A DNA stretch of 64,000 nucleotides from JBGANR01 sp044222225 (GTDB lineage Bacteria > Actinomycetota > Actinomycetes > Mycobacteriales > Mycobacteriaceae): NCBI GenBank assembly GCA_044222225.1, contig JBGANR010000008.1, positions 62,001 to 126,000 of the forward strand, in the 5' to 3' direction. Each line of letters starts with the position of its first letter. The stretch's first letter is position 1. The notes beneath the pieces were generated by a model. That model saw only the letters and a program-made list of their open reading frames with translations. It made no database searches and was not told the origin of the DNA. Shown here piece after piece: positions 31,844 through 41,209 of the stretch. The position numbers and the translations under genes are program-made.

Positions 31844-32965
31844 ATGCTCGATGCATTGACCGACCGCGCCGGACGACTGTGGTCGCTGACGACATCGCCC
31901 GCCCGACCGCCCCGGCGGACGCCGCACGTCGTCGTCGCCCGCGGACCGCATCGGACGCTGCGGCGCTACGCCGATCCCGCCGCGGCACGGCCGGGCACGT
32001 CGCCGCTACTGTTCGTGCCCCCGATCGCCGCCCCGGCGTCGTCGTACGACCTGTCCCCCGAGTTCTCGCTGGTGGCGCACCTCGCCGGGCAGGGCCGGAC
32101 GCCGTACGTCGTCGATTTCGGTGAGATCCGCTACGGCGACCGGCGGCTCGGCTTCGACGACTTCGCGCTCGACATCATCCCGACGGCGATCTCCCAGGTG
32201 CTCGCGGATTCGGGCGCCGATTCGGTCGATCTCCTCGGCTGGAGCCTCGGCGGAACGCTCTCGTTCCTGACCGCCGCCGGATGCCTGCCGCAACGCCGCC
32301 CGAACACCCGGACGACCCCGGAGGACGGCCCGCCCGCGCACCCCATCCGCTCGATCACCGCCTTCGCCACGCCGCTCGACTACGACGGCTACCCGGGGAT
32401 GTCGCTCGCCGGCTCGATGCTGCGACCGTTCGGCGGCGAACCGGTCTCGACGTCGCTGCGACTCTCCGGCGGCGTCCCGGCGCCGCTCGTCCGGCTCGGC
32501 TACCGGACGACGTCGTGGAAGCGCGAGCTGACGAAGCCGTGGTTCATCGCCACGCACCTCGATGACGCCGAGGCGCTGGAGCGGATGCGGGTCGTCGACC
32601 ACTTCCAGCGCACCTTCCCCGGCTACCCCGGCCGCCTCGTCGACCAGATCTGGCAGCGCTTCGTCCTACGCCGGGAGCTCGCCGAGGGCCGCGTCCACAT
32701 CGGTGGGCGACGCTACGACCTGCGGGCCGTCGACGTCCCCGTCCAGCTGTTCGGCAGCCACCACGACACGCTGTGCCCGTGGCGGGCAGCGCATCACGGC
32801 GTGGAGCTCTTCAGGGCGTCGCCGCGGGTCGAGTTCACCACCGTCGACGCGAGCCACCTCGGGCTGCTCGCCGGACCGGCGGGCGTCGAGCAGACGTGGC
32901 CGGTGCTCGACGCGTTCCTCACCTCGCTCGACGCGCCCGCGCCGGCGACGGCCGGTCCGCGCTGA
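31844..32965 (+). CDS. Alpha/beta-fold hydrolase (PhaC-like)
   Basis: A 373-residue alpha/beta hydrolase. The nucleophile elbow is GWSLGG (~133), with PLLFVPPIAAPASSYDLSP (oxyanion region) before it. The later FGSHHDTLCPWRAAHHG and TVDASHLGLLAGP supply the Asp and His of the triad. The arrangement resembles class III poly-hydroxyalkanoate synthase/depolymerase-like proteins of actinobacteria, but those use a Cys nucleophile, so a lipase or thioesterase role is more likely. The substrate is unknown. It is divergent from pdtaR, sharing a 278-base intergenic region, and converges on the universal stress protein gene across a shared hairpin. The start is ATG at 31844 (an ATG at 31835 is possible). 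Confidence 0.8.
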   Translation: MLDALTDRAGRLWSLTTSPARPPRRTPHVVVARGPHRTLRRYADPAAARPGTSPLLFVPPIAAPASSYDLSPEFSLVAHLAGQGRTPYVVDFGEIRYGDRRLGFDDFALDIIPTAISQVLADSGADSVDLLGWSLGGTLSFLTAAGCLPQRRPNTRTTPEDGPPAHPIRSITAFATPLDYDGYPGMSLAGSMLRPFGGEPVSTSLRLSGGVPAPLVRLGYRTTSWKRELTKPWFIATHLDDAEALERMRVVDHFQRTFPGYPGRLVDQIWQRFVLRRELAEGRVHIGGRRYDLRAVDVPVQLFGSHHDTLCPWRAAHHGVELFRASPRVEFTTVDASHLGLLAGPAGVEQTWPVLDAFLTSLDAPAPATAGPR

Positions 32966-32980
32966 AACCACAGCGACCAC

Positions 32981-33013
32981 GCCGCCCCACACCGGATCTC
33001 GGTGCGGGGCGGC
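32981..33013. terminator. Bidirectional terminator between hydrolase and universal stress protein genes
   Basis: A 14-bp stem with one mismatch (32981-32994 with 33000-33013) encloses a five-base loop. It lies 15 bases after the plus-strand hydrolase stop and 17 bases after the minus-strand UspA stop, so it can serve both. Confidence 0.8.
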
Positions 33014-33030
33014 GGCGATTCAGACGTGCG

Positions 33031-33480
33031 TCAGCCGGTGGTGTGGGCGATGACGACGTCGCAGGTGGCGCGGTGCGCGATATCGGCGGGAACGGAACCG
33101 AGCAGCCGGCGCGAAAGCCGGTTCATGCCGCGATTGCCGATGACGAGCAGCGTCGGACCGTCCGCGGCCGAGGCCTCCAGCAGCGCCTCGACGGCGTCAC
33201 CCTGGACGGCCTCGGTCGCCACCGAGGCCGCGCCCGCATCCAGGGCCGTCCGTCGTGCGGCCTCCAGCGCCTCGGCGGTGGCCTCGGTGCCGGTCACCCG
33301 GTACTTCGTATCGCCGAGCCCGGTGGTGATGACGGCCTGTTCCCGCGCCGTCATCGGGTGATAGGCGCAGACGATGCGCAGGTCGGCCGAGAAGGCGACG
33401 GCGAATCTCGCCGCGGCGGCCACGGCGCGAAGGGACGTGTCCGAGCCGTCGGTACCGACGATCACGGTGCGATAGGTCAT
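33031..33480 (-). CDS. Universal stress protein (UspA family)
   Basis: A 149-residue single UspA domain. It begins MTYRTVIVGTDGSDTSLRAV with the conserved Asp. The ATP-binding signature GNRGMNRLSRRLLGS (the G-2x-G-9x-G-S pattern) is complete, and ends with a typical CDVVIAH strand. ATP-binding Usp proteins are dimeric and modulate stress survival; no enzymatic role is implied. It is the third gene of a probable operon behind the sodium/solute symporter and a two-TM protein, 21 bases after the latter. This suggests a link to transport-associated stress or membrane energetics. The start is ATG at 33480, preceded by GAGGGAG. Confidence 0.93.
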   Translation of the reverse strand: MTYRTVIVGTDGSDTSLRAVAAAARFAVAFSADLRIVCAYHPMTAREQAVITTGLGDTKYRVTGTEATAEALEAARRTALDAGAASVATEAVQGDAVEALLEASAADGPTLLVIGNRGMNRLSRRLLGSVPADIAHRATCDVVIAHTTG

Positions 33481-33501
33481 GGCTGTGACTCCCTCTCGAC
33501 C

Positions 33502-33810
33502 TCAGTGGTGGTGGCGCATCTGCTCGGGCAGATCGTCGTCGCTCACGGCGTGCGTCTCCGGCGGCAACGGCGGCCGCAGCAGCACCCACCCGATGAAGAA
33601 CACGCCCATCGCCAGCATGATGATGCCGACGAGCAACGACAGGTTCATGCCCGCCGACTTCTGGATGTCGGCCTCGCTCGCCGTCGCGCCGACGATCGTG
33701 ACGATGACGCCGAAGACGAGGAACAACGCCCCGGTGAAACTTCTGATGTCGAACGCGATGTCGAGCGGATCGGCCTTACGCGGACCGGCTCGGTTCTCAC
33801 TGTTGGTCAT
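33502..33810 (-). CDS. Two-TM small protein of the symporter operon
   Basis: A 102-residue protein with two transmembrane helices (FTGALFLVFGVIVTIVGATA at ~25-45; LSLLVGIIMLAMGVFFIGWVLL at ~57-78). A soluble acidic tail ends in three histidines. No known domain is evident to me. It follows the sodium/solute symporter by 16 bases and precedes uspA, so it is likely cotranslated with them. Small membrane partners beside SSS transporters are common, and a stabilising or regulatory subunit is a reasonable inference. The start is ATG at 33810, with AAGGAGAT upstream. Confidence 0.78.
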   Translation of the reverse strand: MTNSENRAGPRKADPLDIAFDIRSFTGALFLVFGVIVTIVGATASEADIQKSAGMNLSLLVGIIMLAMGVFFIGWVLLRPPLPPETHAVSDDDLPEQMRHHH

Positions 33811-33826
33811 GGCGATCTCCTTCCGG

Positions 33827-35518
33827 TCAGATCAGGTACAGCGACCCGTACATGGCGGCACTGAGGATCAGTACGCCGATACCGAGAACCACGGGCGACC
33901 GGAACCAGACCTGCTTCACAGTCTCGGACGCGTCCTTGATCTCCATGCCGTAGACGAGGCCGTGCAGTTCCTCGTCGGTCTTCGGCCGCTCCCGCAGTGA
34001 GATGACGACCATACTCGTCGCGCCGACGCCGAAGGCCGCCACGGACGCCCACATCGTCTCCTGTAGATCGCTGCGGAAGGTGAGGACGCCCTGGTTGTAC
34101 AGCACGTAGAAGCCGATGGACGTCGCAGTTCCGGTGAGGATTCCCCAGAAGCCGGCGCTCTTGGTCGCCCGCTTCCAGAACATGCCGATGATGAACGCGC
34201 AGAACAGCGGCACGTTGAACCACGAGAACAACGTCTGCAGGTAATTCGAGATGTTGCTGAAGCTCGACGCGAGTAGTGCCGTGCCGATGGCGAGTGCGAC
34301 GCCGCCGACTGTCGCGATGCGGCCGACCTTGAGGTAGTAGCTGTCCGGCCGGCCGGGCTTGATGTAGTCCTGCCAGAGGTCATAGGTGAACACCGCGTTG
34401 AAGCTGGAGACGTTGGCCGCCATGCCCGCCATGAACGCGGCGAGCAGGCCGGTCACCGCGACGCCCAGCACGCCCGATGGCAGATACTTCTCCATGAGCG
34501 CGGGAATCACCTGGTTGTAGGCCATCCCGTCCTCCGCCCCGACGTTCGGCAGCAAGATGATCGCCGCCATGCCGGGCAGCACCGTGATGAGCGGAACGAA
34601 CGCCTTCGGGTACGCACCGATGATGGGCGTCAGCCGGGCGGCGTTGCCGTCCTTGGCCGCCATCGCGCGCTGCACCTCGGCGAAGTTCGTCGTCCAATAG
34701 CCGAAGGAGAGGCAGAAGGCCAGGCCGAGGATGATGCCGATCCAGTCGCCGATCGGGCTGGCCCCGCCGATGCCGGTACCGTCCCAGGGGCGGACGAACT
34801 CGTCGCCGTGCTTCTCCGACAGCGTCGCGAACAGCTTGCTCGGGCCGCCCGTCTCCTTGATGGCGATGATCGTCAGCGGGATCATCGCGATCATGATGAC
34901 GAAGAACTGCATGACCTCGTTGTAGATGGCCGAGGTCAGGCCGCCGAGAAGGATGTAGGAGAGGACGAACACGGCCGACAGCACGATCGCGACGATCAGC
35001 GGAATACCCAGCAGGGCCTCCAGCACGATCGCCAGCGCGTACAGGTTGACGCCCGCGATGAGAATGCTGCCGGCGACGAAGGTGATCGCATTGATGAGAT
35101 GCGCCTTCTTGTCGAAGCGCAGCCGCAGATACTCCGGCACGCTTCGCACTTTCGAGCCGTAGTAGAAGGGCATCATGACGATGCCGAGGAACACCATGGC
35201 CGGCACCGCGCCGATCCAGAAGTAGTGCACCATCGCGGCGCCGTACTGCGCGCCGCTGGCCGACTGTCCGAGCAGTTCGACCGCACCGATGTTCGCGGAG
35301 ACGAAGCCGATGCCCGTCACCCAGGCCGGCAGCGAGCGTCCGGACAGGAAGAAGTCCAGCGAGGACTTCACCCGCCGCTTGAGCGCGAAGCCGATGCCGA
35401 GGACGAAGGCGAAATAAATGATGATGAGGGCGATGTCGACCGCGCCCAGGTGAAGGCTCAGCTTCACCGGCTCGGCACCCTCGGCGAGCAGCACGCTCAG
35501 CCCGTCGGTCTCGTTCAC
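33827..35518 (-). CDS. Sodium:solute symporter (SSS/SGLT family), probable galactoside or galactose importer
   Basis: A 563-residue polytopic SSS transporter with about 13-14 helices. Family marks include FFLSGRSLPAWVTGIGFVSANIGAVELLGQSASGAQYG in helix 1 and the following loop, the VRSVPEYLRLRFDKK segment, and NVSSFNAVFTYDLWQDYIKP. The pattern is closest to SGLT-type sugar symporters. It is divergent from the beta-galactosidase operon, and the shared 360-base promoter region implies common control by the DeoR protein. Import of a beta-galactoside or galactose with sodium is therefore the simplest inference. The start is GTG at 35518, preceded by GCGAGGAC. Confidence 0.92.
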   Translation of the reverse strand: MNETDGLSVLLAEGAEPVKLSLHLGAVDIALIIIYFAFVLGIGFALKRRVKSSLDFFLSGRSLPAWVTGIGFVSANIGAVELLGQSASGAQYGAAMVHYFWIGAVPAMVFLGIVMMPFYYGSKVRSVPEYLRLRFDKKAHLINAITFVAGSILIAGVNLYALAIVLEALLGIPLIVAIVLSAVFVLSYILLGGLTSAIYNEVMQFFVIMIAMIPLTIIAIKETGGPSKLFATLSEKHGDEFVRPWDGTGIGGASPIGDWIGIILGLAFCLSFGYWTTNFAEVQRAMAAKDGNAARLTPIIGAYPKAFVPLITVLPGMAAIILLPNVGAEDGMAYNQVIPALMEKYLPSGVLGVAVTGLLAAFMAGMAANVSSFNAVFTYDLWQDYIKPGRPDSYYLKVGRIATVGGVALAIGTALLASSFSNISNYLQTLFSWFNVPLFCAFIIGMFWKRATKSAGFWGILTGTATSIGFYVLYNQGVLTFRSDLQETMWASVAAFGVGATSMVVISLRERPKTDEELHGLVYGMEIKDASETVKQVWFRSPVVLGIGVLILSAAMYGSLYLI

Positions 35519-35878
35519 GTCCTCGCCTCGCGCTCCACTCGCCGCAACAGCGATAGATCAGGCGTCATACGACTGCCTCCCTCAATGATCGGTGTCCGCC
35601 TCTTCCGCTGCCGGACGGACAGGAGAGCCGGTGGCGATCCGGGCGAGCGCGATCGAACAGACTCACTCACGGATTCCCGAAAATCCCCGACCCTGGGTGT
35701 GACGCCGATAACAGAATCACAGCACTCCGCCGGTGTCAACGGGACATCGTTCCTCCGGCATCACTGCACTGTGCTGGGCGGACGGAGCAGGTCGGCCGCG
35801 CAGCGCACCAGATCGGCCTGCAGCGTTAGACTCTCAGACTCAAACAGTTTCGATCACTTCTTGTGCGACACTGTGACC
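35519..35878. promoter_or_regulatory. Divergent promoter region, symporter versus beta-galactosidase operon
   Basis: A 360-base non-coding stretch between the two divergent starts. It is less G/C-rich than its flanks near 35640-35860. A near-palindrome TCAAACAGTTTCGA at 35840-35853, about 25 bases before the beta-galactosidase start, is the best candidate operator for the DeoR-family regulator. I could not place convincing -35/-10 pairs. Confidence 0.5.
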
Positions 35879-37954
35879 GTGACGACATCGCGGAGTTGGC
35901 CCACGGCGGGACTCTCTTACGGCGGCGACTACAACCCCGAGCAGTGGCCGGAGGAGATCTGGCGACGCGACGCGCAGCTGATGCGCGAGGCGGGGATCGA
36001 CTTCGCGACCGTCGGGGTCTTCGCCTGGGCGCGTCTGCAGCCGACGCCGGAGCAGTGGGATTTCGGCTGGCTCGACCGCGTCCTGGACCTGCTGCACGAG
36101 CACGACGTCCGCGTCGACCTCGCGACGGCGACGGCGTCTCCGCCGCCGTGGCTCACCGCGCGGCACCCCGAGGTCCGGCCCGTCGACGAGCGCGGCTACC
36201 GCTACGAGATCGGCAGCCGGCAGACCTGGAGCACCGCGTCGACGGCCTACCGCGAGCATTCGCTCGTCCTCGTCCGGCGCCTCGCCGAACGCTACGGCGA
36301 CCATCCGGCGCTGGCGATGTGGCACGTCTCCAACGAGCTCGGCTGTCACAACTCCCGCTGCTACTCCGACGCGAGCGCCGCCGCCTTCCGGGCGTGGCTC
36401 ATCGAGCGCTACGGCGACCTCGACGAGCTCAACGCCGCCTGGGCCACGACCTTCTGGAGCCAGCGCTACAGCGACTGGGCGCAGATCCGGCCGCCGGCCG
36501 TCAGCACCGCCCTCGGCAATCCCACACAACTGCTCGACTGGCGTCGCTACTGCTCGGACGCGCTGTTGGCGCAGTACCTCGCCGAGCGCGACGTGCTGCG
36601 CGAGATCACCCCGGACGTCCCGATCACGACGAATTTCATGGTCGGCATGGGCAACACGCTCGGCGCGCCGATGGGCGACATGGACTACGCGCAGTGGGCC
36701 CCCGAGCAGGACATCGTCTCGACGGATCACTATCTCGTCGGGCCCACGGACGGCGAGTACGGCGCGCACAGCAGACTCGCGTACGCCGCCGATCACACCC
36801 GCGGGCTCGCCGGCGGACGCCCGTGGCTGCTCATGGAGCACTCGCCCAGCGCCGTCAACTGGCAACCCGTCAACCTGGCCAAACGCCCCGGCGCCATGCT
36901 GCGCGACAGCCTCACCCACGTCGCCCGGGGTGCCGACGGGATCGCCTTCTTCCAGTTCCGGCAGTCTGTCGCCGGAGCCGAGAAGTTCCACTCCGCACTG
37001 CTCCCCCATGCCGGCGAGGACTCAGCGCGGTGGCGCGAATCCGTGGCGCTCGGCGCCGCGCTGCGTTCACTGGCCGAGGTGCGCGGCAGCCGGGTCGACG
37101 CGCCCGCGGCGATCGTCTTCGACTGGCCGTCGCAGTGGGTCAGCGAGCAGGAATGCCGGCCGTCCGCGCTCCTGCAGCACGACGACATGGCCTTCCGCGC
37201 CCACCGCGCCTTCACGTCCATCGGGGTGACCTGCGACGTCGTCGGATGGGACGGCCTGACGGCGGACTCCGGTCACCGCGTGGTCGTCGTGCCCGCGGTC
37301 TGTCTCGTCTCCGACGAGCACGCCGAGCGGATCACCGAACTCGCTCGCGCCGGGACGCACGTGGTGGTCACGGCGTTCTCGGGGATCTGCGACGAGCGCG
37401 ACCACGTCCGGCTCGGCGGCTACCCGGGGGCCTTCCGGGAGCTGCTCGGCGTCCGCTCCGAGGAGTTCTTCCCGCTGCTCGCCGGTGACCGCGTCACACT
37501 CACCGCACCCGACGGCACAACGACGGGCGACGCGTCGCTGTGGACGGAAGACCTGACGACCGGCCCCGACACCGACGTGCTCGCCCGGTACGCCGACGGG
37601 CCGCTGCCCGGCGTCGCCGCGCTCACCCGCCGGACGGTCGGCGAGGGCGCCGCGTGGTACCTGGCCACGGTCCCGTCGGCGCAGACGTGGCGGTCCATCG
37701 CCGCGGCCGTCGCCGAGGAGGCGGGTGCGCCGCGCCTGCCCGCCACGCCGGAAGTGGAAATCGTGCGGCGCTCGGGCGAGCATGGCAGGTGGCTGTTCCT
37801 GTTCAACCATTCCGAACAGACGGCCACCGTCCATGTGCGCGGCCACGACCTCCTGACAGGCGTCGACGCGCCCGGTCCCGTGCAGCTGCCTCCCGGCGGC
37901 TGCGCGGTTCTACGCGAGGAGGCGCCATGCTCGCCCACGAACGTCAACAGGTGA
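35879..37954 (+). CDS. Beta-galactosidase, glycoside hydrolase family 42
   Basis: A 691-residue GH42 enzyme. The N-terminal barrel begins with GLSYGGDYNPEQWPEEIWRRD, which is diagnostic. The acid/base Glu lies in MWHVSNELGCHNSRCYSD (~160) and the nucleophile Glu in PWLLMEHSPSAVNWQ (~320). A trimerisation and C-terminal domain follow (LTGVDAPGPVQLPPGGCAVL). It cleaves beta-galactosides in the cytoplasm; there is no signal peptide. GTG at 35879 is chosen because the GH42 sequence begins eight residues later; GTG at 35873 is equally possible. It is the first gene of the operon GH42-deoR-galT-galK, and its 3' end overlaps the regulator gene by 28 bases. Confidence 0.95.
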   Translation: MTTSRSWPTAGLSYGGDYNPEQWPEEIWRRDAQLMREAGIDFATVGVFAWARLQPTPEQWDFGWLDRVLDLLHEHDVRVDLATATASPPPWLTARHPEVRPVDERGYRYEIGSRQTWSTASTAYREHSLVLVRRLAERYGDHPALAMWHVSNELGCHNSRCYSDASAAAFRAWLIERYGDLDELNAAWATTFWSQRYSDWAQIRPPAVSTALGNPTQLLDWRRYCSDALLAQYLAERDVLREITPDVPITTNFMVGMGNTLGAPMGDMDYAQWAPEQDIVSTDHYLVGPTDGEYGAHSRLAYAADHTRGLAGGRPWLLMEHSPSAVNWQPVNLAKRPGAMLRDSLTHVARGADGIAFFQFRQSVAGAEKFHSALLPHAGEDSARWRESVALGAALRSLAEVRGSRVDAPAAIVFDWPSQWVSEQECRPSALLQHDDMAFRAHRAFTSIGVTCDVVGWDGLTADSGHRVVVVPAVCLVSDEHAERITELARAGTHVVVTAFSGICDERDHVRLGGYPGAFRELLGVRSEEFFPLLAGDRVTLTAPDGTTTGDASLWTEDLTTGPDTDVLARYADGPLPGVAALTRRTVGEGAAWYLATVPSAQTWRSIAAAVAEEAGAPRLPATPEVEIVRRSGEHGRWLFLFNHSEQTATVHVRGHDLLTGVDAPGPVQLPPGGCAVLREEAPCSPTNVNR

Positions 37955-38742
37955 TCCTCACCAGAGTCGCGGCGCAGGGCAGCGCCAAGGTCACCGATCT
38001 CTGCGCCGCACTCGGCGTGTCAGACATGACGGTCCGCAGGGACCTCACCGAACTTGTGGAGCAGGGATTGGTCGAGCGAGTCCACGGCGGGGTGAAGCCG
38101 CCCCGCGCGGCCACCCTCAACGAGCCTGGTTTTCTCACGAAGTCGACCCAGGCGCTCGCCGAGAAGCGAGCGATCGCCGTCGCCGCGGCGCGTCTGGTCC
38201 ATCCGGACACGTGCGTCGGGATCTCCGGCGGCACCACCACCTACGCACTGGCGACGGCACTGCTCACGGTGCCCCGGCTGACCGTGGTGACCAACTCCCT
38301 GCCCGTCGCCGAGAAGTTCTACGACTCGGGACGCGCCGACCAGACGATCCTGCTCACCGGCGGGCAGCGGACGCCGTCGATGGCGCTCGTCGGTCCGCTC
38401 ACCGTGTCGAGCCTGGAGACGCTGCGCCTGGACGTCCTGTTCCTCGGCACGCACGGCTTCGACCTCGACTCCGGGCTGACCTGCCCGAACCTGCTCGAGG
38501 CGCAGACCAACCAGGCGATGGTCGCCGCCGCGAACCGCGTCGTCGTCCTCGCCGATCACAGCAAGTGGGGGGTGCGGGCGCTGGCCCGCACGATCCCGAT
38601 GTCCGCCATCAACATCCTCATCACCGATTCGGGCATCGAGTCGAGCATCGAAGCCATGCTCCGCGAGACCGTCGACGACCTCATCATCGCCGAGACCGTG
38701 CCGACGCCCGACCCGCCGACCATGGAGAGACCCCCTCGATGA
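37927..38742 (+). CDS. DeoR-family regulator of the galactose operon
   Basis: A 271-residue DeoR regulator. It has an N-terminal winged helix (MLAHERQQVILTRVAAQGSAKVTDLCAALGVSDMTVRRDLTELVEQGLVERVHGG) and a sugar-phosphate sensing domain (CVGISGGTTTYALATAL, TVVTNSLPVAEKF, ILLTGGQRT, DVLFLGTHGFD, VVVLADHSKWG). DeoR proteins usually repress carbohydrate genes and release DNA when a phosphorylated sugar binds; galactose-1-phosphate would be a natural signal here. ATG at 37927 is preceded by GAGGAGGCGCC and lies within the end of the beta-galactosidase gene. Its stop overlaps the galT start (ATGA). Confidence 0.93.
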   Translation: MLAHERQQVILTRVAAQGSAKVTDLCAALGVSDMTVRRDLTELVEQGLVERVHGGVKPPRAATLNEPGFLTKSTQALAEKRAIAVAAARLVHPDTCVGISGGTTTYALATALLTVPRLTVVTNSLPVAEKFYDSGRADQTILLTGGQRTPSMALVGPLTVSSLETLRLDVLFLGTHGFDLDSGLTCPNLLEAQTNQAMVAAANRVVVLADHSKWGVRALARTIPMSAINILITDSGIESSIEAMLRETVDDLIIAETVPTPDPPTMERPPR

Positions 38743-39875
38743 CACCTCCCGGTGCGCTCCGCGTCCGCAAGACCACGACGACCCTGGCCGACGGCCGCGA
38801 CCTCATCTACTTCGACGACTCCGAGCCCTTCGCCTCGGGCGCCGCGACTCGCGACCTCGTCGACACCCGCCCCCTGCCGCCGGCCGGCTCGGCCGCGCAG
38901 TTGCGGTTCGACGTCCTGACCGGCGAATGGGTCGCCATCGCGGCCGAGCGGATGGATCGCACCTTCCTGCCGCCGGCGGACGCCTCGCCGCTCGCCCCGA
39001 CGACGCCGGGCCGGGCACCGACCGAGATCCCGGCCGCGGACTACGACGTCGTCGTCTTCGAGAACCGCTTCCCGTCGCTCTCCCGGCTCGCCGACCCCGA
39101 CCTTCCGACGTGCGTCGACGGGGAGGCGCTGTGGCCGCTCGCCCCGGGCACGGGCCGCTGCGAGGTGGTCTGCTTCACGAGCGATCCGGACGCGAGCTTC
39201 GCCTCGCTGAGCCCGGCGCGAGTACGCACCGTCATCGAGGCGTGGGCCGACCGGACGGCCGCGCTCTCGGCGCTACCGGGAATCCGGCAGGTCTTCTGCT
39301 TCGAGAACCGCGGCAAGGAGATCGGCGTCACTCTCACCCATCCGCACGGACAGATCTACGCCTACCCCTACCTGGCGCCCCGGACCCAGCAGCTCGTCGC
39401 GCGCGCCGGAATCCACCGGGCCGCCACCGGACGCAACCTGCTCGCCGACGTCCTCGCCGCCGAACTGCGGTCGGGCCGGCGCATCGTCCACGCCGGCGAG
39501 CACTGGGTGGCCTACGTCCCGGCCGCCGCGCGCTGGCCGCTGGAGCTGCAGCTCGCGCCGCGCCGCGACGTCCCCGACCTCGCCGCGCTCGACGAGGCCG
39601 AACGGGACGAGCTCGCCGTCGTCTACCTCGACCTGCTCGGCCGCGTCGACCGGTTCTTTCCCGGTGTCGACACGACTCCTTATATCTCCGGTTGGCATCA
39701 AGCGCCCGTCGGCGACGACCGCGAGCTCGGCCGGCTGCACCTGCAGCTCTTCTCGCTCATGCGCTCGCCGGGCCGGATGAAGTTTCTCGCCGGCTCCGAA
39801 TCGGGCATGGGCGCGTGGGTCAACGACACGACGCCGGAGCGGATCGCCGACCGGTTCCGCGAGGTCGCTCCGTGA
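38739..39875 (+). CDS. galT: Galactose-1-phosphate uridylyltransferase
   Basis: A 378-residue GalT of the HIT superfamily. The N-terminal half has RFDVLTGEWVAIAAERMDR and VVVFENRFPSLS. The active-site histidine triad THPHGQIYAYPY lies near residue 205, and the C-terminal metal/uridylyl region includes YISGWHQAPVGDD and RLHLQLFS. It exchanges UMP between UDP-glucose and galactose-1-phosphate (Leloir pathway). It is translationally coupled on both sides: ATGA overlap with deoR and GTGA overlap with galK. No galE is seen in the window, so UDP-galactose epimerase must be encoded elsewhere. Confidence 0.96.
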   Translation: MTPPGALRVRKTTTTLADGRDLIYFDDSEPFASGAATRDLVDTRPLPPAGSAAQLRFDVLTGEWVAIAAERMDRTFLPPADASPLAPTTPGRAPTEIPAADYDVVVFENRFPSLSRLADPDLPTCVDGEALWPLAPGTGRCEVVCFTSDPDASFASLSPARVRTVIEAWADRTAALSALPGIRQVFCFENRGKEIGVTLTHPHGQIYAYPYLAPRTQQLVARAGIHRAATGRNLLADVLAAELRSGRRIVHAGEHWVAYVPAAARWPLELQLAPRRDVPDLAALDEAERDELAVVYLDLLGRVDRFFPGVDTTPYISGWHQAPVGDDRELGRLHLQLFSLMRSPGRMKFLAGSESGMGAWVNDTTPERIADRFREVAP

Positions 39876-41080
39876 CGGCGCCGACCGAGGCGGAGGTCGC
39901 GAACCGCGCCGCCGAGCTGTTCGCGCGGGCCTTCGGCGGCGCGCCCGACGGCGTCTGGCTCGCGCCGGGGCGCGTCAATCTCATCGGCGAGCACATCGAC
40001 TACGTCGGCGGACGCGTCCTGCCGTTCGCGCTGCCCTACCGGACAGCCGTGGCCGTGCGGCTTCGGGCGGACGACGCCGTCCGCTGCGCGTCGACGACGG
40101 CCGGCGAGATCTGGTGCGGGCGCGTCGGCGACATCGGTCCGGGCACGCCCGCCGGCTGGCCCGGGTACGCCGTCGGCCCGCTCTGGGCGCTGATCCGGCG
40201 CGACGCGCTGCCCGCGCGCGGCGTCGACATCACGATCGACAGCAGCGTGCCGCAGGGCTCCGGGCTGTCGAGCTCCGCGGCGCTCGAATGCGCCGTCGCG
40301 CTGGCCCTCGCCGAACTGACCGGCCTGCCCACCGACGACGCCGGCCGCCGGGATCTGGCGCGGGACTGCGTCGACGCCGAGAACATCGTCGCGGGCGCGG
40401 CGACCGGCGGCATGGATCAGGCGATCGCCCTACGTGCGCGGGCCGGCCACGCGATGCTCCTGGACTGCGCCGATTCGTCGGTCGAACACGTGCCGCTCGA
40501 CCTCGCGGCCGACGGGTTGACGCTGCTCGTCATCGACACCCGGGCCCCGCACCGGCTCGCCGACGGCTCCTATGCGGCGCGACGCGTCTCGGTCGAGGAC
40601 GTCAGCGCGCGGCTCGGCGTCGAGTCGCTCCGATCGGCGCCCCTCGAGCAGACCGTCGCCGGCCTCGACGCCGACACGGCCGTCCGGATGCGGCACATCG
40701 TCACCGAGCTGCGACGCGTCGACGAAGTGGTCGCGCTGCTGCGCGCCGGCCGGGCCGCCGACATCGGCCCGCTGCTCACCGCCTCGCATCTCTCGTTGCG
40801 GGACGACTACGAGGTGAGCTCCCCCGAACTGGACTGCGCCGTCGACGCCGCCCTGCGCGCCGGGGCCCTCGGCGCCCGGATGACGGGCGGTGGCTTCGGC
40901 GGGTCGGCCATCGCCCTCGTCCGCTCCGGTGACGCCCGCCGCGTCGCCGACGCCGTCGAAGCGGCCGCGCGGGCCGCCGGGTTGCCGATTCCGCGGTTCC
41001 TCACGGCGTCGCCGGAGGGCCCGGCGCATCGCGCCGGCCGGACGCCGGACGAAACATCTCACATAAGTGTCTCGATATGA
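39872..41080 (+). CDS. galK: Galactokinase
   Basis: A 402-residue GHMP-family kinase. The galactokinase signature GRVNLIGEHIDYVGG (~31) has Ile where many have Thr. The ATP-binding SSVPQGSGLSSSAALE (~123) and motif 3 GARMTGGGFGGSAIAL (~333) are complete, with the catalytic Asp in GGMDQAIAL. It phosphorylates galactose released by the beta-galactosidase. GTG at 39872 overlaps the galT stop. The 3' end includes half of an inverted repeat (41065-41101). Codon use is like its neighbours, so the whole locus seems native or long resident. Confidence 0.95.
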   Translation: MTAPTEAEVANRAAELFARAFGGAPDGVWLAPGRVNLIGEHIDYVGGRVLPFALPYRTAVAVRLRADDAVRCASTTAGEIWCGRVGDIGPGTPAGWPGYAVGPLWALIRRDALPARGVDITIDSSVPQGSGLSSSAALECAVALALAELTGLPTDDAGRRDLARDCVDAENIVAGAATGGMDQAIALRARAGHAMLLDCADSSVEHVPLDLAADGLTLLVIDTRAPHRLADGSYAARRVSVEDVSARLGVESLRSAPLEQTVAGLDADTAVRMRHIVTELRRVDEVVALLRAGRAADIGPLLTASHLSLRDDYEVSSPELDCAVDAALRAGALGARMTGGGFGGSAIALVRSGDARRVADAVEAAARAAGLPIPRFLTASPEGPAHRAGRTPDETSHISVSI

Positions 41081-41101
41081 TCCCCGTCGCTGGAGACACT
41101 T
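41065..41101. promoter_or_regulatory. Inverted repeat at the end of galK, before the MFS gene
   Basis: AAGTGTCTC (41065-41073) and GAGACACTT (41093-41101) are perfect inverted repeats separated by 19 bases, with the galK stop inside. The long spacer and modest G/C make an operator for the MFS gene as likely as an attenuating hairpin. Confidence 0.5.
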
Positions 41102-41209
41102 GCTACCGTTCACGAACCTGAACACAACCTCACCTTGCGCGCGTCGCCGTCCCACCGAGCCTCACCGGCCCGGGCTCGCGCAGGGTGGCCGACCGCCTCT
41201 GGAGGCAAC

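Noticed and set aside
34808..35878. N-terminal extension of the beta-galactosidase frame upstream of 35879
   Set aside because: It runs antisense through the symporter gene and across the promoter region. The GH42 family sequence begins just after 35879.
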